Shown piece after piece: positions 31,410-42,729 of a stretch of 64,000 nucleotides of DNA. A program made the translations under genes and the position numbers. Numbering within the stretch: the first letter of the stretch is position 1; every line of letters begins with the position of its first letter. Below the pieces are notes generated by a model. It ran no database searches. It saw only the letters and a program-made list of their open reading frames with translations, and was not told the DNA's origin. This DNA comes from Pisolithus tinctorius. Taxonomy: Eukaryota > Basidiomycota > Agaricomycetes > Boletales > Pisolithaceae. Location of the stretch: assembly GCA_024663395.1 (NCBI GenBank), contig JANFAH010000018.1, forward strand, positions 1,178,001 to 1,242,000, in the 5' to 3' direction.

Positions 31410-34306
31410 ATGCTACGGCTGTTGTCGAGGCGTGCGCCTGCGACGGGGCAACTCGGAAAGGTTGCTCGCGGTGGTTCTTCTCAACATAAAGGTATGAGGC
31501 AATTCTCCCCCTGCGTCAAATAACAAAGAAGGACACTTGCTAACGGACGTATTATTTTGGGTGCTTGACGAAAATTCACGCTTCTAACACCACCAAACTA
31601 AATCTACTCGCACGTCATACGGAACTTAGCAGGCCGCCGGTCGATAGCATCGACGTCTGCCCGTCAGGCGGATATTACTTTAACGGTGGATGGGAAAGAG
31701 GTGACTGTTCCACAGGGTGAGTCTGTTCACGCTTTCCATTTGGTCACGGGTTTTCAAAGGGATGCGACAGGTACTGCCTTGATTCAGGCATGCGAAGCTG
31801 CTGGTGCGGTTATACCTCGGTGAGCAGAGAATTCTTGTTGGTTCTTGTTCTTGTACATCACATTGACCTCAGTCTAGATTTTGCTACCACGACAGGTTGG
31901 TTTATTTCTATCCCTCGTAATCTTTCGCATGAAGCTGATTTTGCGTTGTTGATGAAGACTTGCTATTGCTGGTAACTGCCGGTGAGTTTACGTTTGCGCC
32001 GAACAAGCCGTCAATTTCCTCAGCTTGTGGTAGTATGTGTCTGGTGGAAGTGGAGCGGTCCCCGAAGCCCGTCGCATCATGGTAAGTATATTTCCGGAGT
32101 CAAGCGACGCGTGTCTTCTTACAGCCACCAGCGCCATGCCTGCCATGCCTGGTTCCAAGGTCTGGACAAACACGCCGCTGGTTCACGAAGCTCGGTAGGT
32201 AGTCTCCGGGCAGACTTCTGTTCACCCGGCCAATATCTTGCAGTGAGGGCGTCATGGAATTCCTCCTTGCAAACCACCCACTCGATTGTCCGATCTGTGA
32301 CCAAGGTGGTGAATGTGACTTGCAAGATCAGGCCATGCGCTATGGCTCGGACCGTACGCGTTTCCACGAGATTACTGGTAAACGAGCCGTCGAAGACAAG
32401 GACCTGGGCCCTCTTGTGAAGACCTCGATGAATCGCTGTATCCAGTGTACACGTTGCGTCCGTTTTGCGAATGAGGTTGCTGGTGTCGAAGAGCTGGGAA
32501 CGACCGGTCGAGGAAACGATTTGCAGATTGGAATGTATGTGGAGAAGACCATGGACTCTGAGTTGTCAGGCAACGTCGTCGACCTGTGTCCAGTCGGTGC
32601 ATTGACCAGCAAGCCTTACGCCTTCCATGCACGCCCGTGGGAGTTGAAAAATACGGAGTCGATCGATGTCATGGACGCGCTCGGCTCTAACATCCGTGTC
32701 GATTCTCGGGGTGTCCAGGTCATGCGGATACAGCCTCGCACGAACGACGACGTCAATGAAGAGTGGATCAGCGACAAGACGCGTTATGCGTACGATGGGT
32801 TGAGGTTCCAGAGGTTGACAACTCCGCTCATCAAGCAGGGCGAACGCTTTGTGCCTGCGACGTGGGAGGAAGCTCTGCAGGCTATAGCAGACGGTTTGGC
32901 TTCTTCTGGAGCGAAGGACGATGAGATTCAGGCTGTCGCTGGTCACTTGGCGGACACGGAATCACTCGTTGCTCTGAAAGACCTCCTCAATCGGCTAGGC
33001 TCGGACAACTTTGCTCTTGACCAGCCCAACGGCAATGCTCCTCCAGTACACGGTGTTGACGTGCGCTCGAATTACCTTTTCAATAGCACGATTCCTGGTT
33101 TGGAAGAGGCGGACGTAATCTTACTCGTCGGTACGAACCCCCGCCACGAGGCTGCTGTTCTCAATTCTCGCATAAGGAAGAGCTGGCTACATACCCCTCT
33201 GGAAGTTGGTCTTATCGGTGAACGTGTGGATACTGCCTATGGTTACGAATACCTTGGTCCCGATGCTAAAGCCCTTGCTGAATTCATAGCTGGCAAGGGG
33301 CCCTTTGCAGCGAAATTCAAAGCTGCAAAAAAACCACTGGTTATTGTTGGAAGTGCACTTGCTGAACATCCTGATGGTGCTGCTGCTTATAATGCCCTCG
33401 CAAAGTTCGTGGAGAAGAACAAGAACACGTTCGTTACTCCCGACTGGAATGGGTTCTGTGTACTTCACAGAGTGGGTTGTGCATGTGGGTTGAATGGGAT
33501 GTAGCTGACTATGACGTCTTCCAGGTTGCATCTAGACCTGCCGCGTATGAAATCGGATTCGTACCCTCGAAGAAGGCTTCTACGACGAAGCCCAAATTCA
33601 TATATCTCTTGAATGCAGACGAAGTAGACCCCAAATCTATTCCTAGTGATGCGTTCGTCGTCTACCAGGGCCATCACGGCGACTTGGGAGCATCGTTGGC
33701 GGATGTATGCTTGCCTGGTGCAGCCTACACGGAGAAATCCACGACGTGGGTAAATACCGAAGGTCGTGCACAGTTGGGACGGGCTGCGGTGCCACCACCA
33801 GGTGCTTCGAGGGAAGATTGGAAGATTATTCGGTATGTCGTGATGCTTCAGTATTGCTATGGGTGTGCGTGGCTGATGATGTGCCTAATGTGCCAACAGC
33901 GCTCTTTCAGAAGTCCTTGGTACCCCTTTGCCCTACGATGACGTACTGACGTTGAGAGACCGTATGTGGGAGATCTCACCCACTCTGGTAAGATATGACG
34001 TGACGGAACGGACTTCTGCGGATCTTGCACTGTCTGGGTTGAAGACTCTCGCCGAGGCGACTTCAACCGCTAAAGCGACAGGCAAGCCATTCACGAAGCC
34101 CATCTCTAACTTCTATCAGACGGACCCTATCTCTCGAGCGTGAGTGCCTTATCCTACTTCCTAATTTGTACCGGGACTCGCTCTGACTGTGAGGTGTAAT
34201 TAGGTCTGTTACGATGGCTCAATGTACACGTGCGTTCGCCGTGGGTGAAAACTATGGTTTCAGCGAGCCGAAGACTGCCTCTGAGGCGGCGACGGCGCAC
34301 GCCTGA
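31410..34306 (+). CDS. NADH:ubiquinone oxidoreductase 75/78-kDa subunit (complex I, NDUFS1 homologue)
   Basis: Eleven exons: 31410-31491, 31633-31716, 31771-31819, 31878-31895, 31958-31981, 32034-32081, 32132-32194, 32244-33471, 33525-33832, 33900-34139, 34204-34306; 748 aa. An Arg-rich mitochondrial presequence ([10 protein letters not shown]) leads to the 2Fe-2S domain (FCYHDR, AGNCRMCLVEVE, SPKPVASCAMP), then the NuoG cluster motifs: [33 protein letters not shown] and [17 protein letters not shown] molybdopterin-oxidoreductase-like domain follows to the end. The subunit sits in the matrix arm and carries three FeS clusters passing electrons from NADH to ubiquinone. Exons 4 and 5 are only 18 and 24 nt. 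A decayed copy of the 3' end lies at about 36.5 kb. All junctions keep frame and restore family motifs. Confidence 0.95.
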
Positions 34307-34658
34307 AGGGAAGACCGAATGTATATACGTTATTTACTAGGATCGCGCATGCACTTTTTTTATCCGCCACGCTCGTTCTGCATCACTCGTAGTATGGCAT
34401 AGTAGATCGACCGACTCAGTAATGGGTTAGTCTCCCCTAGTCAAACCAAAGACCCGACGGAAGCTAGCCGTTTTCTCCCGATTGCAGTGAGTGTTGTAGT
34501 ACCGGAAGCTCTTCAGTTTTTCACATGCTTTTCTCGCGACGGGAATCATGCCCGATAAATTGCCAGCCAATGAGTACAAATACAAGAAAGCTGCTGACAC
34601 GTCGCCGATATCTTCCGCCTAGGGCCTGTGACCACTGACACCATTGTCGAGTTCGCCC
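34307..34658. other. intergenic between convergent genes
   Basis: About 350 bp. The left part (34320-34410) is the 3' flank of the complex I gene and is repeated in decayed form at about 36640-36725. Nothing else recognised. Confidence 0.6.
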
Positions 34659-35540
34659 TCAATCCCCCTTGAAGACAAGAGGTTTGTCGACGAATTCAGG
34701 CTCTCCGAATAGGTGCTTGATTCTCTCATCGTTTGTCACTTTTGCGAAATGAGTGAAGGTGTGAGGGTACACCTGTTCGCGCTCCTTGATCCCGCAGATC
34801 GTCTGGCCTGCACGTTCCACAGCCGTGGCGAGGACGATATCTCCGAGTGTCAAGATGTCTTTCACAAGCGGGCCAGAAGAACGCGAAGCCAGGTAGCCTT
34901 CCATGAATTTGAGGGAACGTTCAAGGCGCTCCTGATAGAATTTATGTTGCTACGATTAGGGAAAAAGTGAGTCACAGCCGCGGGGACTGAACCGTGACAA
35001 AGAAAAACAGGCAAAAGGTAGGCCTACCTCATCGTTATATCCCGGGAAAAACTTCGCAACAATACCGCCGTATATGAAACTTGCTGGGATTAAGATTTCC
35101 GTCTCCGCGAAGTGGATCCACTGGTCTACCTGGGCCGTTTCCTTCCTGTTGTGACCGAGGAGGCCGGCCTCAGGGACGAGCGAACTCACTGATAACACGG
35201 TCAGTAACGATCCTCCTTCCTTGGTATCCCCTGAAATTTTCCTTAACTAACCATAGCGGGCGATCACCACGCCTTCAATCAGCCTAAACCCCTCGTTATC
35301 CTCGAAAGTGGGGATCTTGCCCAGGGGAAACTTTTGAATCCACTCGGGCGATTTGTTCGTGACTCCCCATTCGAAAGGTACCTGTTCAATTTCGAGGCCT
35401 GAGATAGTGGCTGCGCTCAGGATCTAATGTACCCCATTCAAAAGATATCTGAGTGTATGACCCGGGTAACATGACAGGGATCTTACGGCTTTTGTTTGGG
35501 GCTGGCGAGGGTGACCGTAGAGTTTTCCGATGGGTGCCAT
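34659..35540 (-). CDS. Glutathione-transferase-like protein (EF1B-gamma N-terminal domain type)
   Basis: Four exons: 35487-35540, 35252-35423, 35028-35188, 34659-34931; 219 aa. It resembles the GST-like N-terminal domain of translation elongation factor 1B-gamma and its stand-alone fungal relatives: MAPIGKLYGHPRQPQTKA, FEWGVTNKSPEW, FPLGKIPTFE, LIEGVVIARY, VDQWIHFAETEI, FIYGG with FPGYND, and a final helix set with YPHTFTHF and LFGEPEFV. The C-terminal EF1G domain that anchors the full-length factor is absent: the frame ends right after the GST fold. It could be a soluble GST acting in detoxification or protein folding. Each splice keeps frame. It is convergent with the complex I gene. Confidence 0.85.
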
Positions 35541-36439
35541 ATCCGACGCTGAAAGTGCCTTGCGAGTAGGCTTGCTAGCATGCGGGGGACCTATAACAGA
35601 CGCTTTTATGGGTTTCAGTCTAACAAGGCCTGAGTGCCGGCGTAATGTCATCATCGGTAACATCATATTTCCTTCCTGGTGATCATGCAAGTTCCATTGT
35701 TGGGTGCCAGGTGACCAAGATTACATCAATGCATGACTCATGCGTTTAGTGTCCCGCCAAGTCGCGAGGCCGACGCGTACATTCACGAAACCCTAGATCT
35801 TGGATGTTTGATGCCGCGTCATGCAGAGAAGACATGATTGTCTTCTTGTTATGCTGATCGAGTTCATGAGCTCCCCAGCCCTCCGGTAAGCAGCTGCAAA
35901 CTTATTGTATAGTACTAGGCATTGACATTCAGGGGACCTTTGTCGTACACGTGAGGATGTATGAGTCCGTACCTCCGTCATTAACAAGTTTCTAGACGTC
36001 ATTACGCGGCTCGGAGACGGGGCCGAGTGCTCGACTGATCACCTCCGACGTCAAGGAAATTTCGGAATATATCTCATCACCACGCTTGCCAGCCGATGCT
36101 GAATTCTGAATGGGAAGATAAGTGCCGTTGGGCAAGCAGTGTGGTAAAAGTCTTTCACCGCAACGTTCATCCCGTTATTGGGAGTGGACGAAGGCAAATG
36201 TTATCGATTGACCATAGCTCGAAGCTGGACTCGCGAAATCGGACTTGCGCTGTGTCCATGAGTGTCCCTATCGACTCTCGAGGCCACCAAGCGGAACGAT
36301 ACGTACGTAGGAAAACGGTATCGACTAGGAAACGACAGTCAATTCGCCTCCAAGACGGGATGATGAAAGGATACACAAGAAACGTGAGGAAAAAATAGAC
36401 AAGTCTAATCAAGGTAACATAAATCAGAATCAGAGTCGT
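35541..36439. other. intergenic, start of the accessory tract
   Basis: About 900 bp with only short frames. Promoter of the GST-like gene at the left; nothing recognised in the remainder. Confidence 0.5.
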
Positions 36440-36725
36440 GACCAATCATCAGTCATTCGTTTCGCACAAACCCAGCTCCGTGTTTCTATCAGACCCCAGC
36501 GAGAGTGTTCGTCGCTATCTCCAATCGTTAAATTGAAGTCCTTGATCTTACAGGTCCAATGGAGCGTTTGCGGTGCGTGAAAACTGCGGTTCAGATCTTG
36601 GCTTCCGCAAACAGGAGATGGCGCACGCGTCCAAATATATATTTTCAATTAACTAGGATCGCTCGCAAGTCACTCACCGTGCTCGTTGTTCCATGACATG
36701 GCACAATAGATCGACTGGTCGTAAG
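36440..36725 (+). pseudogene. relic of the 3' end of the complex I 75/78-kDa subunit gene
   Basis: Three pieces follow the order of the intact gene 2.3 kb to the left. Around 36465-36515 a decayed match to the exon 10 end is visible (TTTCTATCAGAC corresponds to TTCTATCAGAC, encoding FYQTDP). At 36556-36625 a frame reads AFAVRENCG and ends MAHAS, matching the last exon (AFAVGENYG ... TAHA). From 36640 to 36725 the 3' flank is similar: ACTAGGATCGC, then CGTGCTCGTT, then CATGGCACAATAGATCGAC, compared with CATGGCATAGTAGATCGAC at about 34393. The stop codon and frame are lost. No other parts of the gene were seen upstream, so only the 3' end was duplicated or survives. Confidence 0.72.
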
Positions 36726-36801
36726 TGTCGCATGGTGGGCCGACATAAGGGGTTGGGCGGTTAGACCCGACAAAGAAGCTCGCCGTGCAGCATGCTTAGA
36801 C

Positions 36802-37313
36802 TTGACCCTCTGTTATCGGACATTCGAGGAGACTTTTTGGGCCGTATACCCAAAATACGATACTGGCACAGGCGAGGCTGACATAAAGAAATGGGCGCAT
36901 CGCAGAATCACAGATGCTATCAAGATGACATATACTTCTGCAGTGCCCTCGCAGTATTGTCGGGACGCCGACCCTGGCTTAAGCAATCCGAGACCACTCC
37001 AATGGAGAGATTGGGAAACGGAACTGGCTCGTTCATAACAAATTTGGCATCTCGACGGACATCTCTGCAATTCCTGACATCAGCACGTGGTGGCCCAAGC
37101 TGTGGGGAAAAGACCCGAAGCCAACTACATGGAATCATGCATTTTTACATGCACTGGGACATCCCGAATATACTAAGCAGCTTCGCATTTGGTTATCTTG
37201 TGTGGTCCTCTATACTCGTTATACTGGCGTCCGTGAAACTCTATATATTAGGTCGTCGGTGGCTCCAACTTGGGAGGGCCGCAACAGTGCTAAGTAACAG
37301 AATGCGTACCAAA
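36802..37313 (+). other. broken coding-like stretch of unknown family
   Basis: Two open stretches in different frames follow one another. The first (36802-37038) contains FWAVYPKYDTG and IKKWAHRRITDAIK and ends with RPLQWRDWETELARS. The second (about 37020-37313) reads ISTDISAIPDISTWWPKLWG, then WNHAFLHALGHPEYTKQL and stops at 37313. Both have protein-like composition (many Trp, regular charge pattern), unlike the neighbourhood. Either an intron or a frameshift joins them. I do not recognise the family; a transposon or lineage-specific gene is possible. Confidence 0.35.
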
Positions 37314-39690
37314 TAATATTTTTACCACAGGACGTCACCCATATAGCGCGGGTCAATAACAACTAAGGAAATGCAACAAGTAAGATTGCATGATAATTCT
37401 ATAAAGGAAACTTGCCAAGACGTGGAATAACTTATGTAGCAGGTACGATACGGAAGGCGGGTGGACATACATAGTTGGTACTGGATACGGGATGCATCAT
37501 TGGGTCGTAAGTCAGAGCGCGAAGAACGGGGGATTGCTGTCCACGAGTGCGTGTCAGTCAAAAACTTTAGATGAGGTAAAAGATTACAGACATCTGATCA
37601 GGCATGTTCAAACGGCTGAGCGTTCATAATCATCGATTCGCACGTCACAACAGCACAGCAGGGCAGGGACGCGAATATGCACGCGGGAAACATAAGGGTT
37701 GCGTGGAGAGGCTCCCCAGAGACGTCTAGTCCTCATGGACTCTCCAAAATCCTTCAGGATTATCCGTACCCGACCCTGAGGAGATGAAGCGAAAACCGGG
37801 TTAGTGACCCTTGAGGTGCATGTGAATGGCCCGCCCGTACTCACGCTAAAACCGATGTGAGATGTCTGTGGTGGATACTTTCGATTGGGATAATGTCCAG
37901 AAAACCCGAGATTTGAGTCCGCATTTGAACCACCCGCGGTGTCGTCTCTCGAGATGGGAATCCCGGATGGCAGAGAATCCGATGACAAGCTCTGGCCACT
38001 CTTATGTGAGACCCAACCAAGGGAAAAGGGGTATAACTCACAGGGACAAAGCTGCGAAGTTGAGACGAAGGCGGTCTATAATAGTAGTAATAGTGATTAT
38101 GGCGGGCGGTAGTGCCATTAATCTGTGTGCTTCGGTACTGGTTTATGGTGCGCTCGTCGTGATATGGCTATAGCCCATGCGTTCCCGAAGGATATCAGTC
38201 AGCTGTGATTCGGCTTCGGGTACGAAACTTGCTCACCACATTGGCATAGAGGTAACTCGAAGGCGGGGAAGCATACGGGTGTCTTATAGACATCCTTGAC
38301 AGAACATGCCAAGGGAGTCAAAGTGTCACACGTGGATGCCGATGGCTAGGCTAGTATTCTCCGACTGGGAAGGTGAAGACTCCCTCGGTTGATTCCAACT
38401 TCGAAGTCAAAGTAGCCCGGCCACTGTGGTTGAGGCCACGAACAACTCGCAGAGTAGTCAGAAGGAAAGGATGCAGGGAGCGCGAGCAATGCGTGGGCGA
38501 CGAGGATGTACCACATCATGATTGGAACAACGCAACACAGCCGAATATCATTGCGGCTGGTCTCCCATCGCCGATTGACTCCGGCGTGCCGGATGAGTCA
38601 TTCACCCGCCGCTTATCATTCGATTGACAGGTCTGTGCTGTCCTGGGTGCATGCGAGTAGGCTTAGCAGTGTAGTTCAGCATAACTTGATCGGACCTAAC
38701 GTTGGATCGAATTCCCTAACCCTTCACTTCGTACAAAGTCTAACTGACCTCTTACACAGTGTCGACAACGCGTCACGGTATGTAGATGCTACGCAAGTTG
38801 ATAACATCCGTGGCCAACGATCTATCGTGCAGCATGCGCGACGAGTGGCGCAACTGATCCATAAAGTGGGAGCCCGATGCTAGTCGATGCTGTATATGCA
38901 TCCGGTTATCACGCGTACGCTGCCTCTGATGGCGTTTCTGACTAGCATGCTGAAAGCATAGTTTTCATCACCCATGACAAATGCGCGGGTACATGGAATG
39001 GTCGCAACAGACCTTCGAACCAACTCAAGGCGCAATTTACCAGGTCAATGGCAGAAGGAATGCTCCCGCCCAAGTGACAGGACCCGAGTATATGGAGGTT
39101 GGAGGTATGTAGGCTTGGCGCATAGCTTGCATGCACCTTATGATAGCGTACGGTCGCCTCTGCGAATTTCCACCCGGCCATCACGAAGTCCATTTGATCA
39201 CGCTGGGACCTCGCTTGTATCGTCCCACAACCTCACTGCATCATCGTAGGGCATCAGAGGGCATTGTGAGTCAGGAAGGCTAGCAATGAGCAACATGCAC
39301 AGAAACAAGGAATCGCCACACATTGAGTGGTCCTCCAATCTTCCCCTGACTGGTCCGGTCTGTTCTGGCCAGCGTGGGCGGCCCTTGGCGTTCGTTCATG
39401 TTGCACGCTTATGCAAATTATGCAGGTAGCAGCCTGCAATTGGACATGTTTCTGTGATGACCGTATTGGATAACGAATGCGCCACTAGGAATGCGTTCAG
39501 GGTTCGTTTCAGCCTCGTTCAGGACATGTCAGAGTTAGCATCGTTGGAAACCTTCTTTGAGGGCGCAAATGCGACTTCATAGTATGCAGATACCACATCC
39601 CACTCGTTGCACCTCATGACCAACGTTATGAGCTGCGATGAACCCCGTTCACTATGGATGATGAACACAGTCTCACACTGCTAGGCTAGC
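37314..39690. other. long gene-poor region
   Basis: About 2.4 kb with many short frames on both strands, none with recognised motifs, splice structure or a good start. No repeats beyond the left end of the inverted repeat were noticed. Confidence 0.5.
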
Positions 39691-39905
39691 TTCGCAAGAT
39701 ACTTGATAGTAAGCAGTAGCTCTATGACGATGCCCGGTAGGCGAGCCAAGGGAAACTGTTTCTGTGCGGCCTTGGATTTCGTGGAGAACCACTACAGAAC
39801 TCAAAATGACAAATCACTGGTCACTGACAAAACAAACGGTCATTATGATGACACTTCCAGAGGCTATCGACAATGGAGTCTAGTACGTCTCCCCGCCCCG
39901 ACGCC

Positions 39906-40478
39906 TTAATTCCCAGGTTGTACTTCAAACACGGCTACACAGTGAATAAGTATCATTTCACAAGAACTCGAAATAGGATCACCCTTACCATGCAACGCAT
40001 CAGATTTATTGTATTCCGGACAGGGCAACCAGATGCCTGGAATCTCATGTTCACCTTGACTCCAGGACGCCGAGTTGGGAGAAGACATAGGACAGCTGAA
40101 GTTCATCTGCACCTTGTGCTCGGTACTTCCGATTCGATACTTCACCATACCCTCTGCTCCAGGACCAACTGGAATAACAAACGTGAGCAGCTTAGCATGG
40201 AGATGCCAGTTGGAGAACGAACGGAATAAGTCTTTGAGCCAAAACTTGATATTGCTCTTCTGGCTCACGGTTTCCGCAGGGCGGGTCTTCCATTCACCGT
40301 GTTTCTCTTGAGCGTAGACGAGCACAAGCTCATGGTCGGTCCCATTGTGGAGCGTGATGTAGCAAGAGCAGTCTTGCGTGACTCCGAGTCCCTCCGTGGT
40401 TTCGTTTGATGAGGGAAGTTGGCCAGTAAGACCATGGTCGGCTACGTTGGTTGCGAGTTCCTTCTGTTCATCTGCCAT
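39906..40478 (-). CDS. small cytolysin/lectin-fold-like protein, left copy
   Basis: Exons 39989-40478 and 39906-39934 give 172 aa; the 54-nt intron has no in-frame stop, so the unspliced frame is also open (190 aa). The protein has an acidic Gln/Glu/Thr-rich head (about 30 residues), then a beta-rich body: CYITLHNGTDHELVLV, GPGAEGMVKYRIGS, VQMNFSCPMSSPNS and an end LHAVFEVQPGN. The order of these elements (N-terminal strand with Asn-x-Thr, Gly-x-x-Gly-x-x-x-Tyr, a hydrophobic strand followed by Cys-Pro, and Ala-x-x-Glu-Val at the end) resembles the actinoporin / fungal fruit-body lectin superfold. That is a weak resemblance by eye; no membrane-binding or toxic activity is shown. No signal peptide. 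It differs from the right copy at only a few residues (HAKLLTFV against RVKLLTFI; IHC against IYC within the intron). Confidence 0.6.
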   Translation of the reverse strand: MADEQKELATNVADHGLTGQLPSSNETTEGLGVTQDCSCYITLHNGTDHELVLVYAQEKHGEWKTRPAETVSQKSNIKFWLKDLFRSFSNWHLHAKLLTFVIPVGPGAEGMVKYRIGSTEHKVQMNFSCPMSSPNSASWSQGEHEIPGIWLPCPEYNKSDALHGKGDPISSSCEMILIHCVAVFEVQPGN

Positions 40479-40523
40479 GTTCGGATGTAGGGGAAATTGG
40501 CAAGTTACACCTGTTGCCCAGAG

Positions 40524-40533
40524 ACCTTTTAAA
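40524..40533 (-). promoter_or_regulatory. TATA-like element of the left twin gene
   Basis: On the minus strand GTTTAAAAGG lies about 46 nt upstream of the ATG at 40478. The same element sits at the same distance in the right copy (42101-42110), as expected from the duplicated promoter. Confidence 0.5.
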
Positions 40534-40776
40534 CTTCTACCAGAAGAACCTCCTCAGACGGCCATGCACAGGATCCGGCATGATTTTGTAGCATTGACAG
40601 CAGTATTGTACCTCGTCTGCGTCGTTGATAGGAAGATTGTACCTCGGGCCTGGACAGCGTTCCAGACATTCAGTAGAAATGACATCCTAAATGATAGCAT
40701 GTGGAAATATGTGATGGAAGCAATCATCAGTTGCACTCACCTGCCCGTCGATGTTTATCTGCTCAGACGAGAGAGC

Positions 40777-41861
40777 CTGAAGAGAACCAGAACAAGCTTT
40801 TCTGCGTTATCCTCATGTTCCCTGTGGATTAGATGGTGATACATATTGTGAAAGCCAAATCACCTTGTTTACAAGGTCACTCCACCCCGAAATTCGTAAC
40901 GTTTTTTTGGTCAGCCGCGATTACCCATGTGCAATGTCACGAGCCTGACGCCCTCGGATTTACAGGGTGAACGGTATTGATTTCGTCAGACAGTCCAGCA
41001 CGTTCCTGTCTGTTGCTTTGCGTACGGGCGCAAGTGCGGTAAACAAGGTGCCTGCCGTACAAGACGGCCTTATTCTTGTTCGTTACGTCGCTCTGAAATG
41101 TTTGTTCTAGATTGTTGCTTTGACAGTGGTAAATATTGTGCCTAAGCGGATTACGCTGATTAGACTACCCTACCACTATGTAGGCCACCGGTGTGCGGAT
41201 CTGATGGCCCCGTTTCATAAGGCAACCTTAAAGGTACTGGCACCTGGCACTACCTATTGTTGAAGTGCTGAACCCTTTGCAACTAGCCCCGAAACTTGTG
41301 GTATTCAAATCATTGTTGCTGTTGGGACTCCGTCTGGTTTTCCCATGTCAAGATTGGTTGTTGAGGCAAATGAATTGTGCGTTCACCATGTCTCTTGTAA
41401 ATTCGTGCTGACATGCTTTTCTCATGTACCTAGGTACATAAAACTTGCACTCGGAGATTAGCCTTCTCCAGCTTGCTATCGAGACATGGCCAACGGGGAG
41501 CATTTTGTAATAGGTTACTGCACTCCTCTACATTCCTGGCTCGGTCATCGCTCAACTTGCACCGGCACTCTGGATGACCACGACTCTCTGGGCTGACTAT
41601 CATTCCAACACAACTGCGGACCGGTCTCCATACTACGCGACATAGTATGCTTGCGTTTGTTGCGCTTCCAAAGGTGCTATTCGGACATATGAGAGAGTTT
41701 CCAACGTCGGGTGAATTGTACAGAAGAGTAAGAGTGAAGTCTTGGACCATTTCATACACACCAGGGGTAACCCTCGTGCGGGATATGGATATGCTGGGTG
41801 ATTTTTGAGTGAGATGTTAATGATTTCATTCTTACTTGCTCGTGCATCTGGACCCTTATTT
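40777..41861. other. spacer of the inverted repeat
   Basis: About 1.1 kb unique sequence between the arms. Short frames only; no recognised gene. Both twin genes are transcribed away from it (promoters face inward), so it acts as a shared upstream region. Confidence 0.6.
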
Positions 41862-42100
41862 TTTTCGTCCGAGCAGATAAACATCGACGGGCAGGTGAGT
41901 GCAACTGATGATCGCTTCCATCCCATATTTCCACATGCTATCATTTAGGATGTCATTTCTACTGAATGTCTGGAACGCTGTCCAGGCCCGAGGTACAATC
42001 TTCCTATCAACGACGCAGACGAGGTACAATACTGCTGTCAATGCTACAAAATCATGCCGGGTCCTGTGCATGGCCGTCTGAGAAGGTTCTTCTGGTAGAA

Positions 42101-42110
42101 GTTTAAAAGG
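42101..42110 (+). promoter_or_regulatory. TATA-like element of the right twin gene
   Basis: GTTTAAAAGG about 47 nt upstream of the ATG at 42157, conserved with the left arm. Confidence 0.5.
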
Positions 42111-42156
42111 CCTCTGGGCGACGGGTGTAACTTGCCAACTTCCCCTACATCCGAAC

Positions 42157-42729
42157 ATGGCAGATGAACAGAAGGAACTCGCAACCAACGTAGCCGACCA
42201 TGGTCTTACTGGCCAACTTCCCTCATCAAACGAAACCACGGAGGGACTCGGAGTCACGCAAGACTGCTCTTGCTACATCACGCTCCACAATGGGACCGAC
42301 CATGAGCTTGTGCTCGTCTACGCTCAAGAGAAACACGGTGAATGGAAGACCCGCCCTGCGGAAACCGTGAGCCAGAAGAGCAATATCAAGTTTTGGCTCA
42401 AAGACTTATTCCGTTCGTTCTCCAACTGGCATCTCCGTGTTAAGCTGCTCACGTTTATTATTCCAGTTGGTCCTGGAGCAGAGGGTATGGTGAAGTATCG
42501 AATCGGAAGTACCGAGCACAAGGTGCAGATGAACTTCAGCTGTCCTATGTCTTCTCCCAACTCGGCGTCCTGGAGTCAAGGTGAACATGAGATTCCAGGC
42601 ATCTGGTTGCCCTGTCCGGAATACAATAAATCTGATGCGTTGCATGGTAAGGGTGATCCTATCTCGAGTTCTTGTGAAATGATACTTATTTACTGTGTAG
42701 CCGTGTTTGAAGTACAACCTGGGAATTAA
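42157..42729 (+). CDS. small cytolysin/lectin-fold-like protein, right copy
   Basis: Exons 42157-42646 and 42701-42729 give 172 aa; splicing joins DALH to AVFEVQPGN with GTAAGG and TGTGTAG sites. The intron is 54 nt and open in frame. The product is almost identical to the left copy (changes within HAKLLTFV/RVKLLTFI). Body motifs are the same: ITLHNGTDHELVL, KPAE-like RPAETV, FWLKD, EGMVKYRIGS, NFSCPMSSPNSASW. It has no signal peptide or hydrophobic helix, so it should be cytosolic, as fungal fruit-body lectins and related proteins are. The resemblance to the actinoporin/fruit-body lectin superfold is tentative; an unrelated beta-sandwich is possible. Its complete reading frame and promoter suggest both copies are functional. 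Confidence 0.6.
   Translation: MADEQKELATNVADHGLTGQLPSSNETTEGLGVTQDCSCYITLHNGTDHELVLVYAQEKHGEWKTRPAETVSQKSNIKFWLKDLFRSFSNWHLRVKLLTFIIPVGPGAEGMVKYRIGSTEHKVQMNFSCPMSSPNSASWSQGEHEIPGIWLPCPEYNKSDALHGKGDPISSSCEMILIYCVAVFEVQPGN

Noticed and set aside
40378..40839. 153-codon frame antisense to the left twin gene (and its mirror at 41856-42257)
   Set aside because: Mostly the shadow of the conserved gene on the other strand; both copies exist only because of the inverted repeat.
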